This document shows, piece after piece, positions 10,240 through 22,598 of a stretch of DNA of 64,000 nt. A program made the position numbers and the translations under genes. Location: NCBI GenBank assembly GCA_003586115.2, contig QVOM02000112.1, forward strand, positions 50,714,212 through 50,778,211, read 5' to 3'. Under the pieces are notes generated by a model. It did no database searches, had not been told where the DNA came from, and worked only from the letters and a program-made list of their open reading frames with translations. Source of the stretch: Salvator merianae. Its lineage: Eukaryota; Chordata; Lepidosauria; Squamata; Teiidae. The number at the start of each line of letters is the position of its first letter. The first letter of the stretch is position 1.

Positions 10240-11960
10240 TTGGTCAGATGTTGCTCCTCATGATGAATCCTCTAAAAGGAACAACTTCTCAGTTCTTCTT
10301 CCCACGCTCACAGGAAGTTGCATTTTTCAAAGAGTGGGGCATTCACTGCACGACCATTGGCCCACCCCATCCCCAGCTAATTCTCTGTTAGACTTGGCCA
10401 TGATGGAACATATAGATGGTGGTGGCAGTTTAAGAAAAAGAACTATCATAATGGAGATTTGCTGGGATTATCAGTTTTTAAAAATCAGCACCTGTAGAAA
10501 ACCTACAGGTCACCCTGTTGCAATCACCCCCAGAGATGTATCTACAAACTGTACGCAAATCATCTCCTCGTTTATCCCTCTTCCTTTTTGTCTGGTGATA
10601 TAATTCCGCTTCTTCAGCAAGGTGTAGACGGCTTCCCTCCTTCCATTGCTGAGACTTGTCTTGGGTGCTCTCTGCTCACCTAAGCCCAGCTCACCAAATC
10701 ACTCCACCTCGCCTTGGCTGCCACAATACTAAGTGGGTTTGGGTTAAGACATCTGAGATAATGTAAAAGTTACCATTTCAAAGTTAACCAAAAGGAAAGG
10801 AAATGGATTCAGGGCTGCAGAGGTAAAAACAGGATAGCACTGGAGTTTGTGATTGTAGCAGAGTAGTGGGAACACCGGCCCCCTGCTGCCGTGTTGTTTT
10901 GAGAAATGAAGGTGGCTTACATTTCACGGTTAGATCACCGTGTCACACCTGTTGGCTTTGTTTGTGAGATCTTAGGTTTGCTCTAATCTCACAGTCATAT
11001 CCCACACCCACACAGGGACAGGAGTTCAATAGAGCATTTGATGGATTTGACCAAAGGGGAAGTAAAACAAATTCGTAGTTTGTTAAACAATCTTCTCTTT
11101 GTTGCAGATTCTGGGAAGGGATCTGGCATTGCTTTAACTGGGTGGGGGGAATCACAGAGTTCTATTAGATAGGAAAGCAAAAAAGTAAGTCCCTGGAAGG
11201 AAAGAATTGGCTATTCAGTAACCTCTGAAGGTCAGATAAAAGTATGGGTATGGGTAACTGAGGAAGGAAGGAGACAACTGCTGAAAGAAAAGGGAAATGG
11301 CATTGTATAAAAGCATCACAGGAGAGAGATAAATTGCTTCTTGGAAAAATTACTTCTTATAACTGGAGGAGGGATTGATGGTGAAGTTAATATTAAGAGG
11401 CCAGTAGAAGGCAAAAAGCATGGGGGAAAGAGCACAGGGAATTAATGAAAAATAGAGAAAAAGAACCCATTGACTGTCGTTTCACATGGGTGCGACGTGC
11501 AGCAGTTTTATTATTAAATCAATCCAACGTTAATTATCTGCTTGGCATTTATTGAGGCAACTAAACATGTTAAGTTACCCTGTCAGGCATTATGCTTTCT
11601 CACAGTCTAGGACATTGGCAAATGAGAGATCGCGCAGAAGTGCTTTCATTCATCCCACCCTCTCAAGTTACCCAACACACCCTTTGTCAGACGTCAGCAG
11701 ATCAGGAGTCATCACAAGGACACGCAAAGATAATCAAATATGTAGCACCATATGATTATGCTTAGGAATGAGCAGGCAAATGGAGCCCAACCCTGCCTTT
11801 ATAGCCACTCAAAAAGCAGCAAACATCTTTAACGATGATAGCTAAACAGAGAAAGAATCCTGGGTCATCCAAGTAAGTTCTACCTTTCTCGACAAGAGAA
11901 CGTAGCATTCAGGAGCATAAATCCTTTGAGATATACAGACAAGTATCCTGAAAACCACTC
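10240..11960. other. no gene recognised; possibly unique sequence
   Basis: No repeat family is obvious and no splice-bounded coding segment is visible. A stretch at about 10900-11130 (ACGGTTAGATCACCGTGT, ACAATCTTCTCTTTGTTGCAG) looks like ordinary single-copy DNA. Confidence 0.35.
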
Positions 11961-11963
11961 TTA

Positions 11964-12181
11964 GACTGTGTTCAGACATAACAAAAGGGGTGACTTGGAG
12001 GTGCCTCATAGAGAGAGTGTGTGGCACTCATGTTCCCAAGCCATCTCTAATCCTCCTTTTCTAGCATAGAATGTTCACAAGAAAGGGGAGGGGCAGACTG
12101 GTGTGTGAACAATCCCACCTTGAAGCCAACTTTGAGCCGCGTCAGAGATGCTTTTTTTTGTGTGTGTGTCTGATCACAGCC
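11964..12181 (+). mobile_element. 'GGCTGTGTTCAGACA' family MITE, uninterrupted copy
   Basis: Starts GACTGTGTTCAGACATAAC and ends GTCTGATCACAGCC, which are inverted repeats. The interior has GGTGCCTC, GAGGGGCAGACTGGTGTG and GCTTTTTTTTGTGTG. Flanking triplets are TTA and TTT. It is the uninterrupted reference for the split copy at 3501-3859. Confidence 0.8.
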
Positions 12182-12688
12182 TTTGCGTGCATACATACAT
12201 GAGCGTGTACTCATGTGTACACCCACACTCTGACCCATTTCCCCACCTTCCTTGTTACTTTTTTTCAAAGTGCCCTTTTCCTTTTCTTGTTGACAGTAAA
12301 TAAGGAACCATCAAGGTTCACCTAAGGTGTTTTTCTGCTTGAAGCACTGCAGCAAGCTCCTGCAATTGCTGAATTAGAAAGTTGTCTTAAGAGTTCTTAG
12401 AAAATTATGTAATTACTTTCCAGGAACCATACAAGAGGTGTCTTAGGAATTCTGCCTGAAACTGACCCTTTATTGTCTGCTGCTGCATTCCCCCCCCACA
12501 CACACCTTACTGAACAAATGGACATCATTTGATAATAGCTCTGGAAGAATGCTGTCCTCATAGTTATATATATGAGGGTTAAGCCCAATGGGGTTAAGCC
12601 ACTTGAAGACTTGAATGCATCTGGCTTCCTCCTCCTTCCGTGATGGAAAATCCAGCTCTGATACCAGGTTCTCTGTCATGCTGGATTG

Positions 12689-12853
12689 CTTACCTTGTCT
12701 GTTGCTTCTTCATGGAATTGCTGCTCTTGCAAAAGTACCCAGATCTATATCCTGAAACTCCTAAAAATACAAAGGGAAGTGTGTGAGTGCTTCCTACATC
12801 CAGGTATTTTTGCAAGAGCAGCGATCCCGTAAGGAAACAATAGACAAGGTAAG
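12689..12853. mobile_element. 165-bp foldback element
   Basis: CTTACCTTGTCTGTTG...GCTGCTCTTGCAAAAGTACC on the left is mirrored at 12803-12853 by GGTATTTTTGCAAGAGCAGC...AATAGACAAGGTAAG. Each arm is ~51 bp with a few mismatches and the loop is ~62 bp. I see no second copy in the window. Confidence 0.7.
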
Positions 12854-12889
12854 GAGACCAAGTTTGCTCCAGGATTACTTCCTACAATT

Positions 12890-12990
12890 TGGCAGGGGTG
12901 GCAAGAGGCAACTGTGGGATCTAAATAAAAATCTTTAATTTCCTGTCGCCAGCTGGAGGCACCCTTACTTACAAGTGGCAGCAGGTATTT
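12890..12990. repeat. interspersed repeat shared with 52740-52850
   Basis: GAGGCAACTGTGGGATCTAA and the following TAATTTCCTGTCGCCAGCTG correspond to GAGGTAATTGTGGGATCTAA and TAATTGCGTCTTGCCATTTA near 52757. Element type unknown. Confidence 0.45.
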
Positions 12991-13489
12991 TTAGCCAAAT
13001 ACTTCAGAGGCCTGAAGGAAATTCTCTTAAGAGTTCAATAAAATAACATTCTAATCTTAGAGATATTGACTTAATACTTAGGCAAAACGAGGGGGAGGAG
13101 GGGTATAATTGTACCACACTTCTCCTCCCTGTGCATCATGGCGCTATCTTAATGCGGCAGCGTGCTGCCTGAACACCAAAGTTGCCCATTGAGATCCAGC
13201 TAGGAATCCCCAATGAGGTTGCCAAGGAGACAGGCAAGTCCCCCCCCCAAGCAGCAGTGGAGAGGAGAAATTGCTCTGAGAGCTCTTTGTCCCGTGCTGC
13301 AGTTCAATCACTGGATGAGCACTTATGGCAGCATGGTAAGCAGACAAGTGCAGATGCCGCACTCATCCTGTAAACTGAATGCACCATAAGGGACAGGGTT
13401 GTGTGGGCCTTGCCCCCTTATGGCACATTCACTTGTACCATAAAGGCGTGGTGCGAATCCTGCCTTAATCACAAAATATAATGAATTCA

Positions 13490-13672
13490 TGTTGTTGCTG
13501 CTGTTTGATACCATCAAGCTTCGGTCAGCTCCCATGGCTAAGGGGACTTTGTTTTTCGGCAAAGATACAGAAGTGTTTTGCTAATGCCTTCTTTTGGGAA
13601 GATGCTTGGGATTGAACCTGTAGCTTTCTGTTTTCCAGGCTGTTGCTCTACCGCTGCACTACAGCCTACATG
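13490..13672 (-). mobile_element. tRNA-derived SINE copy
   Basis: Read on the minus strand from 13672: CTGTAGTGCAGCGGTAGAGC resembles a tRNA-type A box and GGTTCAATCCC is a B-box-like motif ~40 nt further on. The downstream body (GGGAAGATGC..., TACAGAAGTG) is shared with 55008-55180. These are the layout and consensus of squamate tRNA SINEs. It lacks a tRNA fold and is not a functional tRNA gene. Confidence 0.7.
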
Positions 13673-13779
13673 TGGGTAAAGAAACAAGAATAAAAGAAGA
13701 TAAGGCTGACAAGAACAAGGGCAATTCCCCTGTTGCTTTCAACAATATTAAAATATACTTGATTGAATGTTGAATACTG

Positions 13780-14153
13780 CTTGAAATATCAGCCTTAAGA
13801 TCTGCAGATGAGGCCCTCCTGGTTGTACCACTGTCTTCAATAGCTAAAGGGGTGCGCACCCAGGATATGGCCTTTTCAGTGGTGGCTCCCAGACTGTGGA
13901 ACACTCTTCCCCCTGATGTGCGTCAAGCTTCTTCACTTTACATCTTTAGGAGAGCAATAAAGACACACCTATTTACCCTTGCCTTTGGCTAAAGGTACAG
14001 CTTTCCGTCCCTACTTTCAGACTACTGTTTTATTGCATGCCTTTTATGACTTTTGTTGTTATTGTTGTTGTTGTTGTTTTAATTGTTGTAACCCGCCCTG
14101 AGACCTTCAGGTATAGGGCGGGATAAAATGCAAATCAATAAATAAATAAATCC
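13780..14153 (+). mobile_element. L2-like LINE 3' end with partial C-terminal coding
   Basis: The + strand around 13810-13985 translates to a fragment close to the C-terminus of the long element at 45935-48400 (residues like FSVVAPRLWNTLPPDV and RRAIKTHLF). A UTR with GTTGTTGTTG repeats follows, then CGCCCTGAGACCTTCAGG..GGGCGGGATAAAAT and an (AATA)n tail. It is a 5'-truncated insertion. Confidence 0.8.
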
Positions 14154-14689
14154 CAACCCTATTTTTGAGCAGAAATATTGTGAGTGAGTTGCCAAATATT
14201 AACTGGGAGACCCCTGAAATTTTGAGACATCCAGAAATTTAATGTTCTAGGGCTTTGGCTTAGTTGCCACTTACTCAGAACATATCTGTCCATTGACTGA
14301 TCCATATTTGCACATATAACTAAGTTCTGAATCTCAGGCCTCATAGAGGATAGGACCTCAGAAAAAAGCTGCACCCATACCAGGTGATAAGGTGACCTAT
14401 GAGTGCTTGTGGGGTGGGGTGTCCACATGTCCCTGTGCCCATGCTCATTTTAGGTTTGCAGTCCACCCTCAAGGGAGGTAAGTGCCCTTGGAGCTATCCT
14501 TCCTGCTGTGTGGGAGAAATGACTCGGGGGTTGCTATCCCTAGGCACCCGTGCTGACATTGTAAGGAAAGGAACACTGGAGAAAGAAACAAAGGGTCCAT
14601 TATTTGCTGCACAAAAACAAGCATGCATACAAATGTAGAAAAACCAAGGATTGAGAGAAATACAGAGTGGGACAGAAATGTAAACAAAC

Positions 14690-15477
14690 AAATGTAGGTT
14701 TTTCTGCACAGGAAGAAAGATTGGGCCACGGTCCAGTCTACGTCTCTGCCATCCACACACTAATGTGGAATAGCAGAGGTCCTTCTCCTTCCTAGTATGT
14801 ACTGTACAACAAGATGGAGTGTAGTCAGGACAGAGATGCCCAAATTGGTGTCCTGGTCCACTCTACCTGCATATTAGAGGGTGGCATACTGAACCACAGA
14901 AGCATGCAGATGGCACACTTTTGTGGTCCAGGTATATCGTGGGGTACCATTTTACCAGCACAACCTTTGTTCCTGGCCTTCAGAGCATTGGAGGCACCCT
15001 ATGTTGGTTCCAAAGCAGGCACAGGGGCTGGTGTGGAACAGGTTGTCCCAAAGCGGATGGCCTTGTTCCCTGTCAAGAGCAATCCATACCAGCCTGGGAC
15101 GGATTGCCTATTCCAGTCCAGGGCAACCCACCCTGTACCGGAACAGCAAACATAAGTGTGAATATGGCCAAAAGGCTTTTCTGCATGGGACATTGTCCTG
15201 TGCCAGAAAAGGATCAACGGGCCTACCTTGTGCATGCTGGTATGGGACAAAGAAGGTCCTGCTCCCTCTAGCATGTTCCAGACCAGGTGCAGAAGCACCG
15301 AACACTGGATTGGATCAAGATGGCTTGGGACAGTTGATGAACTCTTCAAACAGGTCTATAGTTAATTTGACAAAAAGACCTACAGTTCTGGACCAGGATA
15401 GCACTAGTCCCATATGAATACAGCATACTAGAAAGCTGCTTGTTCTGGGATAACAAATAAGTGTGGAAAGGGCCTAG
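14690..15477. mobile_element. composite of TIR-type elements
   Basis: Termini of the common kind occur at 14700 (TTTTTCTGCACAGG), near 15170 (AGGCTTTTCTGCATGGG) and at the right end (AAGTGTGGAAAGGGCC). The right third (15280-15477) is paralogous to 2255-2579. Overlapping open frames of up to 164 residues here lie in the repeat and have no recognisable domain. Internal boundaries are uncertain. Confidence 0.5.
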
Positions 15478-15501
15478 GAGTGGACTGCCCTGAGAGATAG
15501 A

Positions 15502-16121
15502 GGGCCTTTTCGCACTGAGCTCGGTAGACCGTTTCCAGTAGTCGGCTTCGAACCAGAGAGGTTGGGGAACGGTCCGTGCCATTCGCACTCCTGGCCAGCG
15601 GAACGGACCCGAAGCCGACCAGCAGAGGGAACAGTGCGAATGGTAGCCACTAGTTCCGTACCCGCTTCGCACCCACTTCGCACCCACTTCGTACCCACTT
15701 CTCACCTTCGCACCCACTTCGTACCCAGAGGGCTGGTTACGAAGCCGGCTTCGTACCGGCAGCTCAGGTACTCAGCCGAAAGGGCTATCCCGGGTACGAA
15801 GTTTCGTACCGGGTTATGAAGCAGCGGAGCGGGGTACAGAAACTTCGCACCCCGGATGTGAAGCGGCGGACCGCGCACGCGTAGCCGCAACAGCCACGCC
15901 CGACGCCGAGGCAAACAGTGCGAAAGCACCATGCCCGAGCTTCGCTCCATCGCACAGGTCGGGATGAAGACATCTTTTTTGTTGTCTTGCCTTATCCGGC
16001 TTCGGGTTCGAATTGGGTACGGAGCGGTCAGGATCGGGTGAGGCGCGCGCCCGCGGCAGTGTGAAAGCTCCGTTCCAGCGAGCGGACTGGGACGGTCTAC
16101 CGCTACAGTGCGAATAGGCCC
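15502..16121. mobile_element. 620-bp GC-rich TIR element ('GAGCTCGGTAGACCG' family)
   Basis: Left GGGCCTTTTCGCACTGAGCT..GGTAGACCG is mirrored at the right by CGGTCTACCGCTACAGTGCG..AGGCCC. AGA flanks both sides (15499-15501, 16122-16124). The interior is CpG-rich and holds short degenerate repeats of TTCGCACCCAC / TTCGTACCCAC at about 15661-15727. No transposase frame is present. The sister copy is 37720-38299. Confidence 0.85.
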
Positions 16122-16124
16122 AGA

Positions 16125-18150
16125 ATCAATCAAACTCTTCCATACATTATTTCAACTTTTGTTATCCTGACAATCCGCATTAAATCTTTCTTAATCTCAT
16201 TTTAAAAGTCCACTCTTTAAAAATGGCCGAAGAAAAAGTTTGAATAAATGTTTTCTAAATGGAAGAAATTCAGCCTGATTCCATTAGCTCAGATGAAATT
16301 TCTGGAACATGCATAAAATAGATGTGCATGTTTGTTGGCATCTGAACTGCATCATACATCTGAATAAAAGCTATGTATAAACAGTAATTGTTTATGTCTT
16401 GCCACACTCTAGGGAGGTGGCTTTTTAATCTGCAAGCAGGAGATACGAAGTATGCTTCAGGTCACATTCCAAATCTGAAAGTAGAAGTTCTGAACTCACC
16501 TAACCTCCGTATGATATGTTTCATTTTCCACATGAGGTAAACAATGGAACAGAATTCTGCAGTCCCCTGGCTAATGAATCTCAAGTTCAGGTTTTTGTCC
16601 TCAACACTCAAGAAAGTCAACCAATTTCTCTTTAACCTTCTATACAAATTTATGGTTAAAATCTTCAGTGGGCACATTTTTAATTGCACTGTAGAAGTAG
16701 AACTACAAAGTATAAATTAGCCTCATGCATAAATTGGTGTATGAAACTTCCACATTTGAGTTGCTTATCATTTTCATCTTTCTATATGCAATTTTCTTTC
16801 AAAATGGTGCTTGGGACAAAAATGTCCCCAAGTCTCAGCTGAATATGTATGTGTGTTTATGCATGTACATTGCACACTGATAGGCTTATTTTATCCCAAT
16901 TAATAAAACATGCTAGAAAATCAAAAAGAGTCTGACACTTGCCCACAGCAACAATAACAAAAAACAAACAATTGTGTGGTTTTACCCCAGCCGGGGGAAA
17001 CTCTTGACAGATGGAATGTCTCATGCAGGTTTTCATCCAAGAAGTAATTGAGGGGAGCAGAACTAAAATCACAGCTACACTGAAGCAGCTGAAGGTGCCT
17101 TGGCAGGGGAAATACTTCCATTGTTGCTTCCTTCCTGTACCTAGCCAACATGCTTCCCTGGTTCCATAGCTGCCATGCCAGGCTGTGTTTAGAAATGCCT
17201 GCACCTGTGCATGGAGGGCAACCTCAGGTGCTGTGCACACGCATGCATCCCCTTGAGTTGCCGCAGTCTATATCGATGGGCTGCAGCGAGGACCTCATGG
17301 ACTGAACTTTAGGTGCCTTTACTGGGGCCTGAGAATACCAGTGCCTCCTCCAATGCTTTGGCAGGGAGAAAAGCAGAGACTAGCTGTCCTAGGGCCTGAA
17401 AAATGCATCTTTGCTGCATAATTGAGACGTGGCCAATATTTCCTTCTGATGCAAACTCACTGTAAACATTTTGCTAGTTTCAGTTTCAGTTTATTGATTA
17501 GTCCAAAGACCATATCAAATTTATACATACGAATAAACATTTTACTACAAAGTACATTTGAATTTGGCTTGGGGTAGCAAATGCCCCCTGATCCTACAGT
17601 ATATAGGCATTTAAAGTTCTGTTGAAAAAACTCGACAGGTGAATGATGGCTGAAGTCCTACAAAACACAGTTTGGTTTTATTATAATTGTAATTAGAGCC
17701 ACCCACCAGTACTTTTGCATGCAAATTGTATTCTTCACTGATTCTTCAAAGCCAAGTATTTGAATTTGTGTTTCCTTAATCAGTGTAAATTTATGAATAA
17801 TTTGGCATAATATTGTGATATCTGGAATGTCAAAGGAAATGTATCAGTCACAATGTCATTTGGAAGAAGGAGGGAAAGGCCTCTTAGCGAGATCCTTAGT
17901 TGCTTTGTACTGATGTATTTTAATGACATTATCATTTGCTTTAGCTTATCTTTCCAGATGGTGGAAAGAGTTTTAATGGAACTAAGAAGGGGGATGTGTA
18001 CAAGACAGGGGCCAGCTTGCTTAGGACAATATTATTTCCTGCTAATTGTGCAAATTAATTGCACAATTATCCGTCTTAAAATACATTATACTAATGAGAA
18101 ATCTAGACCATAAGGTGCTTTATAATCCATATTTGTCATCTTCACAACTC
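16125..18150. other. no feature recognised; mainly AT-rich, possibly single-copy DNA
   Basis: Only chance frames. A segment around 17480-17560 (CAGTTTCAGTTTATTGATTA...) may be a worn LINE tail. Nothing else can be supported. Confidence 0.35.
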
Positions 18151-18179
18151 TCAGAAAAGTTGTTGTTATTATTTATTTA

Positions 18180-18440
18180 AAAATAACAGTAAACACAGCC
18201 GAGACCACAATGCTGGCTTTCATAATTTTTCACAAGTCGGACACTTTCCAAGCATCTAGGACTGTGTGATATACTGGCAAATGATGCGCACAGAGCCGAG
18301 TAGGGTGGCCTTTTGCAACTGACAGATGGTGATTTTATTAGCGCTATTGTTTTCAAGTGCCAGCCAAGGTCTTTAGGTATGGCACCCAGTGTGCTGCTGC
18401 TGATGATGATGATGATTACACAATAGTCAACCAAACTGGT
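18180..18440 (-). pseudogene. possible C-terminal fragment of a non-LTR retrotransposon
   Basis: On the minus strand a stretch reads LGAIPKDLGWHLKTI, which resembles the 'ALG.IPK.L..HL..IG' segment I associate with the C-terminus of some site-specific-type LINEs (R4/Dong-like) in reptiles. A (TGA)n run sits beside it. The match is short and from memory, so the family is tentative. Confidence 0.35.
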
Positions 18441-19927
18441 CAGACTGTAAAGATGCCCTCTGCTTTGCAAGCTAGTTAACCTTTGCTAGACCCAAGTTTC
18501 CCATGAGGGGAGATGGAGCAGGAATGTTCTCTGGCAGGTATATATCTGCAAGATGTTTTCAAGGACATGTGAAAGAGGGGGTTGATCAGCACTGCCAGGA
18601 TGGAGGAGGAGGTGCTCTCAGAATTGGGTGCCACACAGAATTGTTGGTTGGAAGGAGCTGCTTGGGGAATGTAAAGTACTATGTTGTCGTTATTCTGTGT
18701 TAGAGATGTGTCAAACAGCAAGTTGGGACTGTTAGGGTTTGGTGGAGCCCAGGAAAAGGGCAGGGGGAGCTGGACAGTCATGGGCCATGCAATGATATTA
18801 TCGCTAGTGCTGCATGGCCCCACCTGCTCCTGATTGCAAGGCCAGCTGGGACAGAGAGTCCAGGTATCAGAAAGTCCAGGTGCAAGAAAGGCCAGGTGGG
18901 ACAGAGAGCCGAGGAGATGCAAGAAAGGCCAGGAAGAGGGCAGGTGAGTGCTCCTGTGATGTTAACGTGGTACTGGGTGCACATTTTGCTCACCTCCCCC
19001 TACCATCTGCAGATGTGTGAGAGGTTGAACTGCATCAACTACTTTCTGACACATTCTTATTCTGTGTGGTTTCTTATCAACCTACTATACATGGCACTGC
19101 TGCTAAACCACCACAAAGCAACCAACAGAATATTCAGAACAGGCCAGAATAGGCCCCTCTGAAAGAGCCACGTTGTTCATTCCAACCTCCATTTTAACTC
19201 TTACCCAACAACAGGATTAACGAGACCGTGCCCAGAAGCCACACAATGTTTCTGTCACAGAATCAGGATTTGAAAGTAGGTCACTCAGGTTTAAATTTTA
19301 ATCAATGGCCTGAATGACTTGATTTACATGAGAGCCAGTCCTTCACCTGAAGACAAATTGCCCCATGGCAGAGCAAACCATATTATTCTTCCTAATTGTT
19401 ACTCCTGGAGATCCAGTTTTGCTTGATCACCATACTGCAGACTGTCGCCCTTTATGACTGGAGAAGACGTGAAGATTTACACATCAAACACTTAAAGAAA
19501 TTTCTCCAGGCACTTCTCATTCCATTTGGTTGTCCTGCTTTGGGCAGAAAAAGTTCTTTGTGTGTAGCAGTTGTCTCCAAAGCATAGTGTGGTGGTTGTT
19601 GTTAGTGTTAATGGGCCTAAGGCAATCGAAATCAACTTTCAGTTCTCTGGTAATAAATTGCAACCACAGAATATTTCAGTCCTGCCCTGGACTGATTTGT
19701 ACATTTTATTTTTTGTGTTTCTCGGTCATTATAGAACTCTGTATTCACATATTGTGTGTGGGGGGGAGAGGTAAAAAGGGGTTGGATGCATTCATGTGAG
19801 TCAGGACAATCAATGGCTATTTGTCCTGATGACAGGGTGAATGCCTCTGTAATGGGAGTCAGTTTAACTCTGAAAACCAGCTGCTGGAAGACTGTGAGCA
19901 GAGCAAGCTGTGAGCTTGTATCCTGTG

Positions 19928-20231
19928 GATGGGCACATTCAGACAGCCCAATTTGCTCCAGTTCTTGCTACTGCCTCTGGAGAGCCTTTGGAGGCAGTGG
20001 CAGGGCTCTGAAGGCTGGGAACAAGCCTTTGTTGTAGACCTCAACATTGAGGTCTACAACTATACTGGGCTAGGACACCATTTTTGGCATCCTAGCCCAG
20101 TCCACACTTCATCCATTGCAGACAAAGCATGACAGGGACAGGCCTTGGCCTAGTCCACATTAGTGTAGGGATGTGCTGTCCCTTATTCCAGAATTTGTTC
20201 CAGAATAAGGGGCAGTGTGGAAAGGACCTGT
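19928..20231. mobile_element. TIR-type element related to 49280-49487
   Basis: GGGCTAGGACACCATTTTTGGC, GTCCACACTTCAT and CCTTATTCCAGAATTTGTTC.. parallel the element at 49280-49487 (CAGACTAGGGAGACATTTTG, GTCCATGTTTCATG, CCTTATTCCGGGATATATCC). It contains a perfect hairpin with 14-bp arms at 20031-20044 and 20047-20060. The right end GTGTGGAAAGGACC is terminal-motif-like; the left end is uncertain. Confidence 0.5.
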
Positions 20232-20336
20232 GTGAACAAACTAGATGGGCCACAGGTCTGATTCAGTGATCTTATGTTCTTATTTCATGGCTTTATCCTG
20301 GAGGAGACAGAAGGCCTTCGTCCTGGGGGAGTCAGA

Positions 20337-21613
20337 GGGCCTTTTCACACTTGAAGCTAGCGGGCATCAGGGACACATTGGACGTTTTTGCCCTTACTAA
20401 ACTAGCACAGACTAATTAGCGAGGTACTTAACTATGCAGTGTGGACACTGTCCACGCTGTGTGACTGACAACAGGTCCTGAAGCCACCTACCAGTGTTCA
20501 CAGTGCGAATGCCGGTAGCCATGCCCTATCCTCACCACAGCAGCAGCCTGCAAATGTTCAGCTGCTGCCATGGTGACTGACAGCAGTGCTGCATGCATGT
20601 GTGCACATGCACAATCACTCAGACCTGCCAGATCATGCGGGCCTGATTGGGGCTGTCTGATGCCCTGACTGAGCTGGCAATGCCCCAATTGGTCCTGTGA
20701 TGCCAGATCGGGCTGTGTGATGCCCATCTGGCTTTGTGAGGCCCAATAAGGTGTGCATACGATCATCACCACAGCAGCAGTCGGCCACTGCCTTGGCAAA
20801 TGGCAGGATCACGCAGTGCGCAGGCGCGAACAGCTGATCATGCCAGTGCCAGAAGGCCTATGTAGTTGGGCTGCGTAATGCCCCAGTTGGGCTTTGATAC
20901 CGCTCCTGATAACTTCTACGGCTGGTGCACTAAATTGTAGTCTGGAACCTTACCTGGAGCTCATAGTGGGCTTCAGGTAAGGTTCTATTTGCACTTACCT
21001 GCAGTGCAGTGCCCATCTTCAGTGGGATGTGCCTATCACATATGCACGATTGCACATGTGTGATGGGGCAATCGGGTCTGACTGATCTTCGCAGTGCCCT
21101 GTTGGGGCCTGCGATACCAGATTGGGCCGCACAATATCCAATCCGGCCTTGCAAGGCCTGATCAGGCATGTGTCTAACCAAGCCTCTTGCAGTGTGGACG
21201 CACTTGGATAGCAAGCATTCTAGACGCTTGCTACTGTCAAGTGCGAATAGACCCACTTTGTGGAGGCCCTGGTGCTCCCAGTTGCTACCTGCTACAGAGC
21301 ACAAAATCGTGCTCCATAGCTGTACCAGGAGCAGCTGGAGTGCTCCTGGTCCAGCGCATTTGCACCAACTTCCAGGTGCAAACTCACAGCTGTGTAGCAT
21401 TGCAGGTCACCCTAGCAGTGGCTGGAAGCTTCCTGGCTGCTGTCATGTTGCAGAATGGCAGCAGAACACTTGCATTTGCACTGCAAATGCTGGTATCCTG
21501 CTGGCATTCTGTTCCAAGACCTTGCAATGCAGAAGGTCTCTGTGCTACGAGGTCTATTCTACTGCAGAATGTTCGCTGATGAACATTCCACAGTGGGAAG
21601 TGCAAAAAGGCCC
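20337..21613. mobile_element. 1.28-kb composite TIR element with AGA flanks
   Basis: Left GGGCCTTTTCACACTTGAAG and right AAGTGCAAAAAGGCCC are the common terminus, and AGA precedes and follows them (20334-20336, 21614-21616). The right part, from about 21190, is a reverse copy of the family at 45267-45721. An inner terminus at 21254 (TCAAGTGCGAATAGACCC) pairs well with the left end too, so this may be two elements joined or nested. Frames up to 158 residues are non-coding shadows. Confidence 0.55.
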
Positions 21614-22561
21614 AGAATCTATCTTAGTCTTTTTCCTACTTTAATAAGTTTTTCAAAATCTAAAAAACTAAAATCTAAAGAAACCATATAGTATAAAAAA
21701 ATTAAACTGACTGGATGGTGCAGAATTGCAAGAAGTTGCAGGAATCAGACCAAACCTGCCTCTTTTGCTATTTCATTTCTGAAATAGCCTTGGGAGTTTT
21801 CCGTTTGCCAATCCAACTTTTGTATTTCCTGTTAAAAACGTGTTCAGAATGAAAACGGACTGAAACCAGTTGGAAAAATAATGCCCCAAGATCAGCTAAA
21901 AAAAGTTGATTTCCCTTGCTGGTTGAGTCACAACTGCAATTTAAAAACTACTTACTACATTGGGGATTATTACATTTGGATCAGCTTTTCTAGTATGACT
22001 CAAAGATATCAAGAGGGCTTTTGTCAGTATTATAAAACCAGGACTGAAATAATATCTGTATCAATGCCTATATAGCTGGTATTTAGTACAAGAAAAAAAT
22101 CTACCACTTTGTGGAAGCAATAAATTTGGCCTTTTTGCTGCTTCTAAAAACTGAGTTTTGGTGGCATCAGAATATATCCTTTAACCATCGAATGCTTATA
22201 CATACTTTAGCCACTCTATGGACCTGATCAAACAGGCTGGCGGAAGCAGTGGTAACCTGTTCCTGAAGCAATAGCCCATTGCTGCTTTGCCACTGGAGTT
22301 GGTCCACACGGCATTTTACAGCCACACGGCATGCTTTATGGCCAAAAATAGATCTGACCACTCTGTTGTTCTGTTAAAGAAGGGCGTACCATGGACACCC
22401 AAACTAGTACAACAGAGAGGAACTGCTACAGAAGTGGCCAGAGAGCATTCTATCCTATTCTCTCCTTCTGCCATTTCTGCATCTCCATGATGGAGCATAG
22501 ATGGCAGGCCTCTGCAAATATGTGATGCCTGCCACATTATCAACTCCATCTGAACAGAGCC

Positions 22562-22565
<4 letters not shown>

Positions 22566-22597
<32 letters not shown>
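22566..22597. repeat. (GT)n microsatellite
   Basis: About 16 GT units follow a short TATATA run. The surrounding 21617-23760 has no other feature that I can name. Confidence 0.9.

Positions 22598-22598
<1 letters not shown>

Noticed and set aside
9403..10603. Proline-rich frames of up to 157 residues
   Set aside because: C-rich composition keeps all frames open. No homology or codon pattern supports a gene.
13600..13672. tRNA gene on the minus strand
   Set aside because: A- and B-box-like motifs are present, but the body continues as a SINE and the arms do not fold as a tRNA.
14814..15717. Overlapping frames of 113-164 residues
   Set aside because: All lie inside TIR-element sequence, on both strands, without splice sites or recognisable domains.
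20337..21254. A separate 918-bp element ending at the inner terminus
   Set aside because: Its ends pair well, but flanks AGA and ACT differ, whereas the outer span has matching AGA. I kept it as an alternative.
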